Shown piece by piece: positions 45,837 to 57,767 of a DNA stretch of 64,000 nucleotides (position 1 is the stretch's first letter; the number at the start of each line of letters is the position of its first letter). The stretch is from positions 3,968,001-4,032,000 of the forward strand of contig JAGTWJ010000019.1 in NCBI GenBank assembly GCA_020064725.1. Direction: 5' to 3'. The notes beneath the pieces were generated by a model. It searched no databases and had not been told where the DNA came from. It was given only the letters and a program-made list of their open reading frames with translations. The stretch is from Drechslerella dactyloides. Lineage: Eukaryota > Ascomycota > Orbiliomycetes > Orbiliales > Orbiliaceae. Made by a program: the position numbers and the translations under genes.

Positions 45837-48800
45837 ATCTGGAACCGCCAACTGGTAGAGCCTGTAGATGGCGTCCAGCGTGGAGTGGGAGGTGTGTTGT
45901 TGGTGTTGCAGAATGCTTTGGTGTGTGCGACGTATACGCAGGGTCGAGGAATTACTGCTTATACGTGGGATCTCAAGGATGTCTGTATGTATGTAAGTCT
46001 ATATGTGTATGTGATGCTGTGAACCGGTACTGGTGATGCGAGACAATAAGGGAGCGCCTGGCTTAATATAAACGAGAGACGAAGGGGGTGTTCCTAAGAG
46101 GAATCGATCTGATAGACTGCAGCACTGGTCCGGTGATGCGACTGACTGGATAAAGCAGCTAAGTTATTCTATTAGTGAAGTTGGAAGCCAAAGCATGCGG
46201 CCGTGAGTATCTTATAAGGATTCCACTTCAAGGCCGCCCGTCGAGTGCTAGATTGGGATGTGAACCAGCGCCATGGGGGAAACATGCTTTGGCTCCCTGA
46301 CGAAGGTTCAGTGGCCCAGCGGGAACATTAGCCAATAGTCAGCCGGGATTCTCTGACGTGGAAGGTTTTCTTTTTTTTTTTCCTCCACCCTGCGCGAACT
46401 TTCTTTTTCTTGCTTCCGGCCTGTCGCAGGAGAGCAGGAAAAAAAAAAAAATACCACTCTCGGGCTGGCTGAGGGCTCCTCGCAGGAGAGCTTAAATCGG
46501 TCGGGCGGCCGGGGCTGTGGAGACTCCACCGCCAAACACTCTCTCTAGAATTCTCCAAAAGTGTTGTCGCTGGAGCTCTCGCCCGGCAAATTTTGCGCAG
46601 GGATTTTGCTCGCAACCCTTGCACACGGGACCTTCTGCATCATCGTGATTCGACTGCACCCTCGCTCTCGCAGCATGACTGTTCGCTAGCTGACCGGCCC
46701 CAGCAGCTACATCCTCAGAGCTGTTTATCCGTGCCAGCTGCTCGATGCGGACGGCAGAAATCCTACGGCATCTCATGCTGCTAATCATGGGCGAAACAGC
46801 GTCGGATCGAAATCGACAAGTGACAATGCGAGAGCCCGCAACCTACAATTATACTATCATCTTTCATACAAATCAGCCAATTGGTCGAGCCGGGTCGTAT
46901 TATATCGACATTTGAAAATAGCCTACCAGCTGCTCGTATGGATGTATGCACAGCTCTCGATCCAGCAGCAAATCATGCACAGTCTGACCCCTCCGCCGGG
47001 CCGCTGGAACGTCCTCACATACGTATCGTACGTATATACGTATGTAAAGTACGTATGTGTGCGAGCCAATCGACCGGCGGTGGCCTGGAATCCGGGCTAT
47101 GTCCTCGGGCTTGCAGACATGCTACATAGCCGTAACGTATACCGCTGTACAGGCTATACGCCGTCCAGCTCTCCAGCCGACGTTGCCTGTAACCGGAGCG
47201 TCGACGCGGATACTCGCACATATCCCTCCATCCACCATCCCGCATCCATCCAGTTTGCCCACCCCCTGTCTCGGCCGCAGACCCAAACATAACGCCCACA
47301 CCGCACAAACATCCGACGGCGTTCGAACGGCGGATTCAGATATATGCCACCCCAGGACTATTATAATTATAATTATACCGGTTATAGACATCTTTCGTGG
47401 AAAGACCAAACGCGACGAGGATTTCGGGGCGAAGAAAGCGAAGGAAAAGGAAGTGAGCGGAAACGGAATGCGCTGTTCCACTATCATGCAACGTCCTGCA
47501 ATGCAATCCGATTGTTTCCCCATCCGAGGTGCTGCAGCTGGCTTGGCCTATCAGGCGGTTGCAACGACGGCCCTCGTGCTCGCACCCACGTCCACTGGGC
47601 ACCCCCCTCCATCGCGAGATACCAGCTGAAGATTGCGAGAGTCGATAAACTACTAGTAGAATAGTTATAGTATGTATACCGTCCATCTCATGCATGCCAC
47701 TACAAGCAAGTTGATACACATACGTGTGTGCTTACAAGCGCCATGCTAGTAGAGCTGGCTAGTGCTGGTGGGTCCATCCATGTCTCGCGGCGTATTATAA
47801 TCTCTTAGTAGTTGCTTAGCACATACCTATATTTGCACGTACATGTATCTCGCCGACTTGATTATTCATGACCGCGTCGACGACAATGTCGGCAGACTAG
47901 CTAGACGAACGGCAGAGATGTACATGGGGCCATGGGTCTGCCGACAGGGCCCACATGATATGCATGATACGATATGATTAATTTCGAGGTATAAATCCCA
48001 GCCGTGCGTGCATGTATCGATGCAATATGTGTCGATAGCGTCTACGAATCATCGCTCGTACCCAGCACGTACACACCGGTGACGAGGCGCATCGTCAACA
48101 TCAGTCGATCAGGGTGATAGCACCCATGTGTTCAGCGAAACTAGTACCGTACAGTCGGCAGGTCATGGCGCCACGGCGTCGGCGGACCTGCCTGCCTTCC
48201 GAGTCGGTAGAAGCTCGGATGGGGGAATTACTCAGTCGGGGAGGCTGCGCCCTTCCGAGGTTCATGCGATACCGTCGCCATGGCGTATGCCTGGCCTGGG
48301 CGTGTGTTCGCAGCTTACCGCACGTACGATGTTGAGCAGGTTGTGAATTTCTGGGTATCTTGGTCGTGCGCGACTCGATACGAGGCGCATGCATGTGCGC
48401 GAATCCAAGTTTGTCGACTTGTTGCGTTTGAGAAGCTGCAACGACATCGGTAGGCGGACAGGGAAGGATGACTGTTCGCTTCCGTTCACTTCATACTTAG
48501 TACACATACACACACACGCATGCAGGCAGGCAGGCAGCTCATGGACAACCCTGCTTGTTCCCCAGATTTCAAAAGTTAATATCAATTAATCCGCATAGTC
48601 ATTTAAACCTATTATAGTACTGCTGTGTAGACGGCACAAACCGGGCACAAGCTAGCTAAGCATGCGCCGCATAACTCGAGTACTCCACAATCTGAACTCC
48701 GCACATGAATGTACTCCGTAGTATACGGTTAGCGACCCCGTCCCGACTCGAGCCGATTAAATTCGCAGATCGCAAGCACAGCTATCCGGAGACATCACGA

Positions 48801-51800
48801 AACATCTCCGAGGAGATGCACGCGCGATATCTCCCAATGCACAATGATAAAACCATTTATAAATTATCAGCTAAGCAGCGCCACATGTAGGTGCTCCGGA
48901 ACCCGGATCCCACGTGCGCCTACCGCCACTAGCACACTCTTTACGTAACCGCACATACTCTTCTCCCAGCCGCGATCGCACCGCATTGGCTGCCCGCCGC
49001 GGTGCAGAATTCAGTTCGCATTCTAAACCCTGTCACCGGATCGTTTGAGTAATGGTGATTGCAACGAATAACGTAAGCGCGAGGGCGACGTCAGCCCTAT
49101 CGCCGTGCATGCCACCAACGGACTTCTCCGGGCGGCGTGTTCGCGGTGCTCGGAATTGATGCCGTCGCGAAATATATCTTCACGCACTAGTGGTTGATCT
49201 CAACGCGTGCTAGCGTAGGCACAACTAGTGACTGACTAGCCAGCAGCTACGGCGAAACATGTTAACATGCAAACCGTTGGAACTAGCAAGCCAAGACTGG
49301 CCGGCGGCTGCGCTTGCAAAAGAGTGCGGCGCACGGGCTGCAGGTGATTGGGCTGCGTGTTTGCATCGAGTAATGTGAATATAAATTCCTCAAGACATCT
49401 TAGGCTGCTTAGTACGTTGAGCTCGCGTTCGTAGGATCCGTTTGTTCAGATGATTTCTGTCGCGCTATATTTCGAGCACCCTGTATCTGATATCACCTGC
49501 GCTCCGCTACTGGGAAAATTTTCATCTCAAATTAATAGTAGTATACAACAGCCAAGCTGCAAGTCTCGGGATAACGTCGGTACGCTAGTACGAGTGCTAC
49601 TAGTGCTACTAATCATGCAACGCGCAGCTTCGCGATCGATCGATCGGTCATCGAGATCTCACAGGATTAATTGCGACCAACACGGTCATCTAATTTACTG
49701 GAGACAAGACGCCCGTTCATACCGTCAAGGCATACGCACAGCTGGAGCTCGTCCATCGCGCACTCCCCGGTGTCTCTCTACATCTCATCGGATACGGCAT
49801 GTCCGGGCGGGCCACGGAGTGCTGCCCCAGCTAGCTCTGCCCCGTCGAATTTCCCGCCTGCTACCTGAATCGAGTCGTGAAGAGAGAAGAAAAATTTTCC
49901 ACCCCGGGGTCTGCCCGTACGTACCTGTCTGCGTACCTGCGCGATTCGTGCCACCCGGTACCCAGAGAAGCGTAAAACGAGAGAAAACGAGAAAAATCTT
50001 AACAATTAAGCCTCATGTCGTAACCGACGTAACGGGCGACGTATGCTATGCATGCTAGCTCCGGTACCACCGTTGAGCCGCCTGTCGATTGCCTGCCATG
50101 GCATGTCTGTGGCGGGTAGATGCAACGCACGCACGCACCCAGGATGATGGTGCACGTACGTAGCTACCAGTCTGGTACACTTTATTCGTGAGTACGTACG
50201 ATTGCGTCGACAAGGCTGAGAAATCTGCTAAACGACAATTGACAACCGAGCCTTCTGGAAGAGGGAAAAATTTCATTCATGTGTCGGCGCTAAAATTAGG
50301 TGTGTGCGACCACGGGCCTGGTCGTTGATACACACTACGAGTAAGTTTGACATGTAGCCAGGGGGGTAATTCAACCGAGGAATCATCGCGTACGTATGTA
50401 TCAAGGTAAGTATACATGGGTATGATCCTTATTACTCACCGTGCAGGCGTCTCGTATTCGGCATTCACGATCACGACTAGATCTACGCAGGATCTATCAT
50501 ATCGACTACGGTCAATGCAGCAGCTCGTATGGCTGACTGTATACTACGTACGATAGCGAGCTAGCCTTCGAGAAAAAGCCGGGAATATGAATGCAATTGA
50601 CTCGAATGTTAATTTACAATTAAGATTTTCCCTACCGGGCTCTGTACGTCGAATCGAATCATCGAAGTTTCGACGGTTGCCGTTTTCGAACCAAGATCCA
50701 CGGATGCTCTAGCTAAGCTTTCAGGAACGCTCGTTAATTGGTATGACGCCCGTTTCCGGCCATTAGTCACGTCAGCTGTCAATTATAGAAAGCTTCGAAC
50801 GTTGGAGTATACCATAACCGGCAGTACTGAGTAACGGTATAAACGCTCACGTTAACTCTAATGCAGGTGCACTGGTACGCTACTATAGTATGGTATAGTA
50901 TTGCTATTTCAACCGCCGCAGTTAAAGGCGTGCTTGGCAACGTCTTGTCGCAGGAACGGTACCGTAGTTCGACCGCGATCCGATAAGAATGATGTAGCCG
51001 CTAGCCTTGTGCGTCATACTTCCTTTAGTTATCAGCCAGCTAACACAATTGCACAATGCTATTGTAGTGAGCTCGCGTTCAGCTTGAGAATTTCTTTCAG
51101 TTTCATTCCTTCCTTCCTTTTCGGCTTCTCGAATTGACTCCGCCCGGCCGGCGTGCGCATGGCGGCGGGAAAGCCGTGTAGTGCTCGCACGTTCGCCACC
51201 GCGAAAAATCTAAAAAGTCGCCCGAACCGAGGAACATTACTCGAATCCTTCACCGCGCGACAGAGACAGCGTTAGTTAACAGTTACTCGATCGAAACTAG
51301 CCGGCACGGGGAAGATTTTTTTAAAATGTCCCCTGCGACCGGCCGGCCCGGGTCCGTGGAAAAAAATTCTGTAGATGGAAAGGAAAAAACCCGATCCATA
51401 ATATTTTCGATCCCGGACGTTGTAATTTCCAGCCGAGACATCAGCGGCTCGGGAGCAGATGCTCTGCCGAGCTTCACATAAATTCAAACAATCCCAACGT
51501 TACAACTGGCAGAAAATTTCTGCCTCGAGCTCTCGTTCAGGTACCGTAGTCTCGGGCAGGTACGGCTGTCAGATAAAATATTGAATAAGGCAAGGCGCGA
51601 CCCATGCCCGTATGTTTCTACCACGGGCACGGAACACGGACGCGGATTTGCTGGATCCATGGATACGATGTGTCTTCCATGCAGCCCGATTACAACGTTC
51701 CGTGTGTTGGCTGGCAGTGCACCTATACTATACATCCTATCCATGTACGATACCACGGGCTTCACCAACCTTGTGTGTCTCGAATATATTCTATATGCGG

Positions 51801-51904
51801 TACATGGTATGATATCGATCGATGCTGGGAGTGGGAAAAAAAATTTCTGCACGGGATACTCGTAATATACAATGCTGTTGCATCGGCCGGTGCTAACGGC
51901 TTTA
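45837..51904. other. 6 kb gene-poor region
   Basis: No supportable gene. The longest ORFs (47057-47629; 49450-50058) are rich in Arg, Ser, Pro and Ile from composition and lack domain-like sequence. The region has many CATGCATG, TACGTA/CGTACG and CTAGCTAG palindromes, a T-run/A-run inverted repeat at about 46370-46452, and a CGATCGATCGATCG tract at about 49634-49647. The first few hundred bases are the arrestin promoter and leader. Confidence 0.55.
46370..46452. repeat. Inverted poly-T/poly-A arms
   Basis: A T-run ending in CCT (about 46370-46383) faces AGG plus an A-run (46436-46451), so the two could pair. The motif CGCAGGAGAGC occurs at about 46425-46435 and again at about 46481-46491. 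Both lie about 550-650 nt upstream of the arrestin start. Confidence 0.6.
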
Positions 51905-53139
51905 TCACGCCAGCCTGAGTAGTCGGATGGCGTTCCCACCGAGAACGGACTCCTCCTGCCCGTTATTGTCGCTAAAGGCGTCGCGTATCGCCTTGTAGTT
52001 TGTCGTTACGCTGAGCCATTTCTCCGACTGCTTGCCGTCTGCGCTTTCTCCCTTGGCGTCTTCTTCGGCTTCCAGCGGCGGGAAGAACGGGTGGTCCGTT
52101 CCTGGCAACATTCACGTATCATTAGCCATCGTGTCCAACCTCTTCGATCATATTGATATTGCCGTATACTCGGTATAACTTGGTAGAGATGAAGGGTATT
52201 GGAAGTAATGCGCTTACCGAACAGCACTCTATCCCCGCCGCTCGCCGCAGCTGCAGCGCGCACGCCCAGCTCGGAGTACACGACGGCATCCAGCATGATA
52301 TTCACCTTCAGCACATCCCAAATACTCCTCCGGCCCTCCGGCCGATAATGCGCATCGTGGGCAATACAGCTCTCCAGCCGCCCCGCCAGAAACGGCAGCG
52401 TGCCCCCGCTGTGCGCCAGCAGCACCTGCAGCTTGGGAAACCGGTCGAACACCCCGCTCAGTATCATCCGGCTGACCGCCACCGTCGTCTCGAGCGGGAA
52501 CCCCAGCGCCAGCGGCAGCACGTGCCCGTACTCCGCCGCGCGCGGGCCGAACACCTCCTTCGGCAAGCCGTAGTGCGGGTGTAGGAATATCGTCATATTG
52601 TTCGCCTCCAGCGCCCGGTACACGGGGTCCAGCGAGAGATCGTCCAGGCCGTTGCCCAGACCTCCCGTGCCCATTATTACGCCCCGCATGTAATTATACC
52701 CCGGCAGCCGCTCGATCTCGTTGACGATAACGTCCGTCGTACCGGACAATGGCAGGGCGCCGAACGCGAAGAGACGGCCCGGGTAGGTCTTGCACATGCT
52801 GTCGAGATCGTAGTTGATCTCGCGGGCGACGGCGGCGGCCTCGCGCGGGTCGAGGAAGTCGAGCCAGGGGTTCGCGAGGGAGATGACGGAGACGTCGATG
52901 CCGTGGGTGTCCATGAAGGCGATTTTGGCGTTGATGTCGTAGTATTCCGGCCCGATCGGGCGGCCGGCGGCGGTGCTGTGGCTGGAGGGGGAGTCCTCGC
53001 CGGGGAGGATGATGAGGCGGGAGGGCTGGCCGGGCGTCGTGTCGCGGACGTAGGGGACTGTCGTGCGGGATTTGAGGATGGAGACGTAGCGGGGCGGGTA
53101 GACGTGCGTGTGCACGTCTACGATTGTGACTTTCGACAT
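51905..53139 (-). CDS. Isoorotate (uracil-5-carboxylate) decarboxylase, amidohydrolase superfamily
   Basis: Exons 52218-53139 and 51905-52101 give 372 aa. The enzyme removes the carboxyl group of 5-carboxyuracil to give uracil, the last step of fungal thymine salvage. Zinc-ligand motifs of the ACMSD-like group are visible: VDVHTH (His10, His12), FLHPHYGLP (His187/His189), LLAHSGG (His243) and FGTDHPFFPP (Asp310, at the splice junction). The blocks FMDTHGIDVSVISLANPW, GHVLPLALGFPLETT and LPFLAGRLESCI match known fungal isoorotate decarboxylases very closely, from memory of that family; other ACMSD-like decarboxylases are the alternative. It is divergent from the thymine dioxygenase gene, the enzyme that makes its substrate, which strongly supports the call. 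Start ATG 53139 directly precedes the conserved metal site. Confidence 0.9.
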
Positions 53140-54245
53140 GGCGAAGTTGCGTAACTACCTGTCGTTGGGTAGACTGGATTTAGTCTGCTCGACCGAGCGG
53201 CAGCGCGATGTGGGACGGGAGTGGATGCTGTACGTACTACTAGTAGTATGTGGGCGGGTGTGTGTAGATATCTTGAATGTGGAGCGGTGGGGCTCGACGT
53301 CTCGCTTTAACGGCGTCGCACAGCGGCGGGCGGGCAGCATCGCACGGCAGCTCGGCTAGTCGCAACAGGCAAGTCGCATCCACAGATCCAAATACCCCGC
53401 CATCCACAGAATACAGTATCGCACAGTACAGCACAGCACATGTGTGGTGATACGTCCGATAACACAGATAGGCTAAAGATCACGCTGATGCGGAAGCTCC
53501 CAGGCGACACCGCCAGCAGCATCGGAGGGCAGCGTCCACCATCGCCAGCCTCCGATCGAGCATCTCACCCAAGTTTCCCGGGATCAGCTTGCACGGAGGG
53601 TGCAGCACCTGCCCGTTCTGAGCGGTGAGGACGCAGCTCGGACCCGGCTGATACGATAGTTACCTGATGCATCCGCTGGATACACGATAGCGATAATGCA
53701 GTGTCGTTCAGCCCCCACACCGCATCTCATCTCAGCTGGGTACATGTGCATAAGTTTACATGCACGGCTGCTGGTTCTCCGGTCTTTCAGCGCCGTGTAC
53801 GTGTGCATTGGTGCATGGTTGCAGCTCGTTTAACGTTGTAAGGTAACCTGGACAGCTGATCGTGCGTGCTGGAGGTATCGAGATGGCGATGGAGTGGCGG
53901 GGTAATACAATCTAAACGGGTGGAACGTTCGAGCGTCGCCCGTTGCGGGAGCTGCGAGGCGCCTGAATCGGGGAGCTGCACTGGCCGCAACCCGGATTCC
54001 CGCCAGGCGACGAGACGGCCTTGAACTCTCTCCAAAAGGCATGATGCAGTATCGCTGGCGTGTGTCTGGGCGCGTATTTAAGCTAGCTCGTCCGTCCGGC
54101 TGCGTCGCATCTGCGCTCTCGTCTCGTAGTTTGGTCCGATCTGTAGCTTCGAACTCAATTGCAGTCACCCCCACTATCGCCACCTTCGACTATATACACA
54201 TACCGTAGATTCTGCCTAGCCCTTGGAACACCCAGAGTAGTCACG
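53140..54245. promoter_or_regulatory. Shared divergent promoter of the thymine salvage pair
   Basis: The region is 1.1 kb between ATG 53139 (minus) and ATG 54246 (plus). HGATAR-type sites occur at 53466-53471, 53654-53659, 53685-53690 and 53691-53696 (the last two in tandem) and on the other strand at 54174-54179. Such sites bind AreA/NIT2 GATA factors in fungi, but about three are expected by chance in this length. No gene is seen. Confidence 0.5.
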
Positions 54246-55819
54246 ATGGCATCTGAAACCGCTGTCTCAAAGGACGGCCTGAGCCTCCCCGTATGCACAG
54301 TCCCTTCCACGCATATGCACGACATCTCAAGTTACTTTAGCTTAGTATGCATGAAATAATGCAACAGCGACTGACGGACTGCGCAGCTCATCGACTTCTC
54401 CGGCTACCTGCACGGCGACGAGCAGCAGAAGCTGGCCGTCTCCAAGGCCATGCTGGACGGCTTCCGCAACGCCGGATTCGTATACATTAAGGTGCCTATA
54501 ATCCTTCTTGACGCTCGAGCCGCGATTTCCATTACGTAACGCTAACCGGTGCATCGACGACAGAACTACGATATAACCGACGAGACCGTCGCCAGCATTT
54601 TCGCACACGTGCGTATAACTTCTTATCCCTCTCATAAGCCCACCTTCTACAAGTCCATCGATACATCTTGAACACTATGCTGAATGGTGATATGATAAGT
54701 GTAGTCTGCGAAATTCTTCGCCCGTCCAACCGACCAAAAGGACAAGCTCGCCTGGACAACCCCCCAAGCCAACCGCGGCTACGCCGCCCCGGGCCGCGAA
54801 AAGACCTCCCGCATCGAAGACGCGGACAAAGTCGCCGCGCTAATCGCCGAGTCGCCGGACCTCAAAGAAACCTTCGAGATCGGCCGCGAAGGTGTCCCCG
54901 GCCTGCCGAACAACTGGCCGGAAAACCTGGACGCCGACGGCGCCGCCTTCACGGACGCGATGAAGGGGTTCTTCCTCACCTGCCGTGACTTGCACATGCA
55001 GGTTATGCGTAGCATCGCGCTGGGGATGGGGCTTGACGAGGCGTATTTCGACGGTTACACCGATGGTGGGGATAATAATCTGCGGCTGCTGCATTATCCG
55101 GCGCAGCATCGGAGCGTGTTTCAGCAGGGGAAGAACGTCGTGCGGACGGGACGACACACTGATTACGGTGCGTAATAATACCACTTACTTACTTACCCAT
55201 GGTATCACGGTGTGTATGTTGACTGACGAGTGTATTGTAGGCTCCATCACGCTGCTGTTCCAGGATGGGAAGAACGGCGGACTGCAGGTCAAGTCTCCCC
55301 AGGGCACCTTCATCGACGCCCCTCCCATCCCCGGCACCATCGGTAAGCCAGCACCACTAATATAATAATACAAATCAATCCAGCATTCACGCTAACATAC
55401 CGCGCGAATACAAAAGTAATCAACAGCGGCGACCTCCTCGCCCGCTGGGCCAACGACACAATCCGCTCAACAGAACACCAGGTCGTCGAACCCCCGCACG
55501 CGGACGACGTGGAAACCTACCCGCCCCGCTACAGCATCGCGTATTTCTGCAATCCGAACTTCGATCGCTTTATCGAGGCGATTCCCGGCACGTTTGAGGA
55601 GGGGAAGAGCGCCGAGGAGGGTGGCAAGAAGTATCCCGGTATCAAGTGAGTATATCTTTCTATCAATCTGTATATCTTCAATCCGCATTTAGTGGTATTA
55701 TGCGCATTTTCGTCTCGAGAGGGCGGTCGGGCTGACGGCTGTGCAGTAGCGGGGAGTACCTGGTCCAGCGGCTGGCGGCGACGTTCAAGGGCGTGCCGCG
55801 GTACCAGACCGCTTATTAG
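54246..55819 (+). CDS. Thymine dioxygenase (thymine 7-hydroxylase), 2-oxoglutarate/Fe(II) oxygenase
   Basis: Seven exons, 54246-54290, 54387-54491, 54564-54608, 54705-55167, 55241-55342, 55417-55645 and 55747-55819, give 353 aa. The enzyme uses 2-oxoglutarate and O2 to oxidise the methyl of thymine successively to hydroxymethyl-, formyl- and carboxyuracil. It has the double-stranded beta-helix iron site His216-x-Asp218 (GRHTDYG) and His274 (STEHQVV), and the 2-oxoglutarate anchor Arg291-x-Ser293 (PPRYSIAYF). The N-terminal PLIDFSGYL, FRNAGFVYIKN, GYAAPGREK and FCNPNFDRFIEAIPGT blocks agree with characterised fungal thymine hydroxylases of the isopenicillin-N-synthase-like class. The divergent neighbour is the matching decarboxylase. 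Intron signals are good except an AAAAG acceptor at 55412-55416, fixed by frame. Confidence 0.92.
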
Positions 55820-56121
55820 AGCAGTATGCGTAGCATAGAGACAATGGAGGTGTTCGAGCTGCGAGTTCGATCAGTCGTTCGTTTTTCGTGAGAGTCAGTA
55901 GTGTTACAGCGTTAACGTAGGACGTAACGTTGCTAAACTGGTAGAATTGATTACCACGTCTACCTCCTTCCCAGTATCCTAATCGACCTGGTGCATAATA
56001 AGTAAAACCCTTGCTCAAAACGTAGATAGAGATACGCGAGCCTCATGTGTCCGTCCACGATATATAATATCCATAAGAAACCACCAATATGCCTTCCGGA
56101 ACATTCGAGGTGATTGAATAA
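55820..56121. other. Convergent 3' region, no gene seen
   Basis: This 302-nt AT-rich stretch lies between the thymine dioxygenase stop and the stop of the unrecognised gene on the other strand. Confidence 0.5.
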
Positions 56122-57767
56122 TCACCAAACGAGCGCAAAGTCCTCCAAGTCGAGTATCTTCCAAACCTCCTCCGCAAACCCTTCTTCGTCGACAAACACA
56201 AACTCCTCCTGCATGTCCACCCCGCCCCATTTCCTGCCACTATCCGCGGTGGCATCTTTCGCGCCTATTGCGAGGTCATCCCATGATGGCGTCTTGCGTT
56301 CCCCGAACAGGCCCTTCATCACGGCGTCGTGGAAGCGGCGCTTCGCTAGCTCGAGTACGGGACTTGCGGTTGCGGTTACATTCGCATCGGTAGAATCAAC
56401 TGCGTGGTTGGCGAGCTGCGAGCGGTAGAGCGGAACTGCAACTTTGAGCAGCTCGAGGATGTACGCTGCCGTCTCTTTCCGCGCAGCCTTTTCGGCGGCG
56501 GGGGAGGTGGATGGCAGACAGAGGCATTTCCCCGCGGCTTCGACGATGGTGTAGAGGATGTTTTCCGTAATGTCAGACTGGGGGTTATTATTAGTAGACG
56601 CGGCGGCGAGAGTGGCCAGGAAAGACTGTAGGATGTTGGTCACGCCGCTGCGGATGTCGCGCGTGCACGTGTGTGGAGTGCGGGCGTGTTCTTGCGAGGC
56701 GGCGTGGATGGAGTCCAGGATCGAGCAGACTAGTTCTGTGACGGCGCATGCGACGGACGTGCAGGTATCCGCTGACGACGGGTCGCTCTGCGTGATGTCC
56801 TGCAGACGGGTGATGGCCATGAAGAGGCGGCGGAAGGCGTCGTCAAGGGCGGTGGTGACGTCTGTTACCCATGCTGCGTCGAGTGAGCGGCGCTTGGCAT
56901 CCGATAGCCGGGTTCGGCGGGCGTCTTGCGGGGGCTGTGGGGGTGGGGTGTCGTCGTTGGGTTGGCGGGTCAGGGTATCGATCTTCGAGGAGAGGGCTTT
57001 GCAGAGGGTGGTTGTGCGGAGGGCGATGGTTTGGGCGTCGGCGGCGTGGTGGAGGGAGCGGAGGGCCGTGAAGAGGTTGCCTCCTACGTTTGTTATGTTA
57101 GTGTCTTTTCTTGTGTAGGTGGTGAGGGTATTATATGAGTACCGGACGATATGCTCGCGTAGATCTTCTGCACCGGCTGCCATTTGATGAGGGCGTCGTG
57201 GTCTATAGTAGTCTCCTCGGCCGCCGGCTGGGGTTTCGCTTTCTTCGGCTTCGGTCCGCCTATATTATCATTGTCGTCATCGTCGCGTTTCCGCTTCAGC
57301 TGCTCGGTGAGCCGTCTGTTCTCGATGGTGGCATCGACGAGCTTCTGGTCGAGCTCGAGGATCTTGAGGTCTTTATCCTCGACGATGTTGCGCCAGTAGG
57401 CGTCGTTGGAGAGGTGGTGGAGGTGGCTTGTCCTTGAAGCGGGGTCTTTCTGCACGCAGCCGCGGAGGTAGTAGATGAACTCTACCCGTATTCGATATCA
57501 TATGAGTATCAGCTTGTCGGACACGAAAGAAGAGATGTGGTCGGGTGGGTGGCGTGTACGTACCTGTTGCTGAGAGCTCTGGCGGCTTGTTCAAGAGAAT
57601 GAATGATGCCTTGGTTGGATAGGTGCAGGTTAGCGACGTTGGATGGGGGTATTGTGAGGTACAGCGATGGAGCTTACGAAGGCGAGGGTCAGTGTTGATG
57701 TGGCGGGTGTGGTAGTGTCCATTGCCTTCTCTGTCGACGGCTGCATTGTGGCCAAATGAGGTGTCAT
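56122..57767 (-). CDS. Uncharacterised protein with coiled coil and nuclear signal
   Basis: Exons 57678-57767, 57564-57609, 57143-57481 and 56122-57083 give 478 aa. ATGs at 57746 and 57722 are alternative starts. Exon 3 ends at a GTACTC donor; its intron has a CACTAACATA branch and a TAG acceptor, and splicing changes frame from the exon-3 reading to the long last exon. I do not recognise the family. Visible are a helix (FIYYLRGCVQKDP), a short coiled coil (DKDLKILELDQKLVDATIEN), two basic clusters that look like a bipartite nuclear signal (LKRKR at 107-111, PKPKKAKP about 120-127) around an acidic Asp-run, then a mostly helical 320-residue domain with a conserved-looking acidic Trp-containing end (EEFVFVDEEGFAEEVWKIL). 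A nuclear role is inferred from the basic clusters only. Confidence 0.75.

Noticed and set aside
45837..45851. Upstream TTG-initiated extension of the arrestin (MAVPD-)
   Set aside because: No ATG upstream in frame before a stop; ATG 45836 is the first usable start.
47057..47629. 190-codon ORF
   Set aside because: It begins at GTG, has an Ile run from ATT/ATA repeats and no domain; other frames are equally open.
49450..50058. 202-codon ORF in the gene-poor region
   Set aside because: Arg/Ser-rich with no pattern, no neighbouring splice signals that extend it; likely chance.
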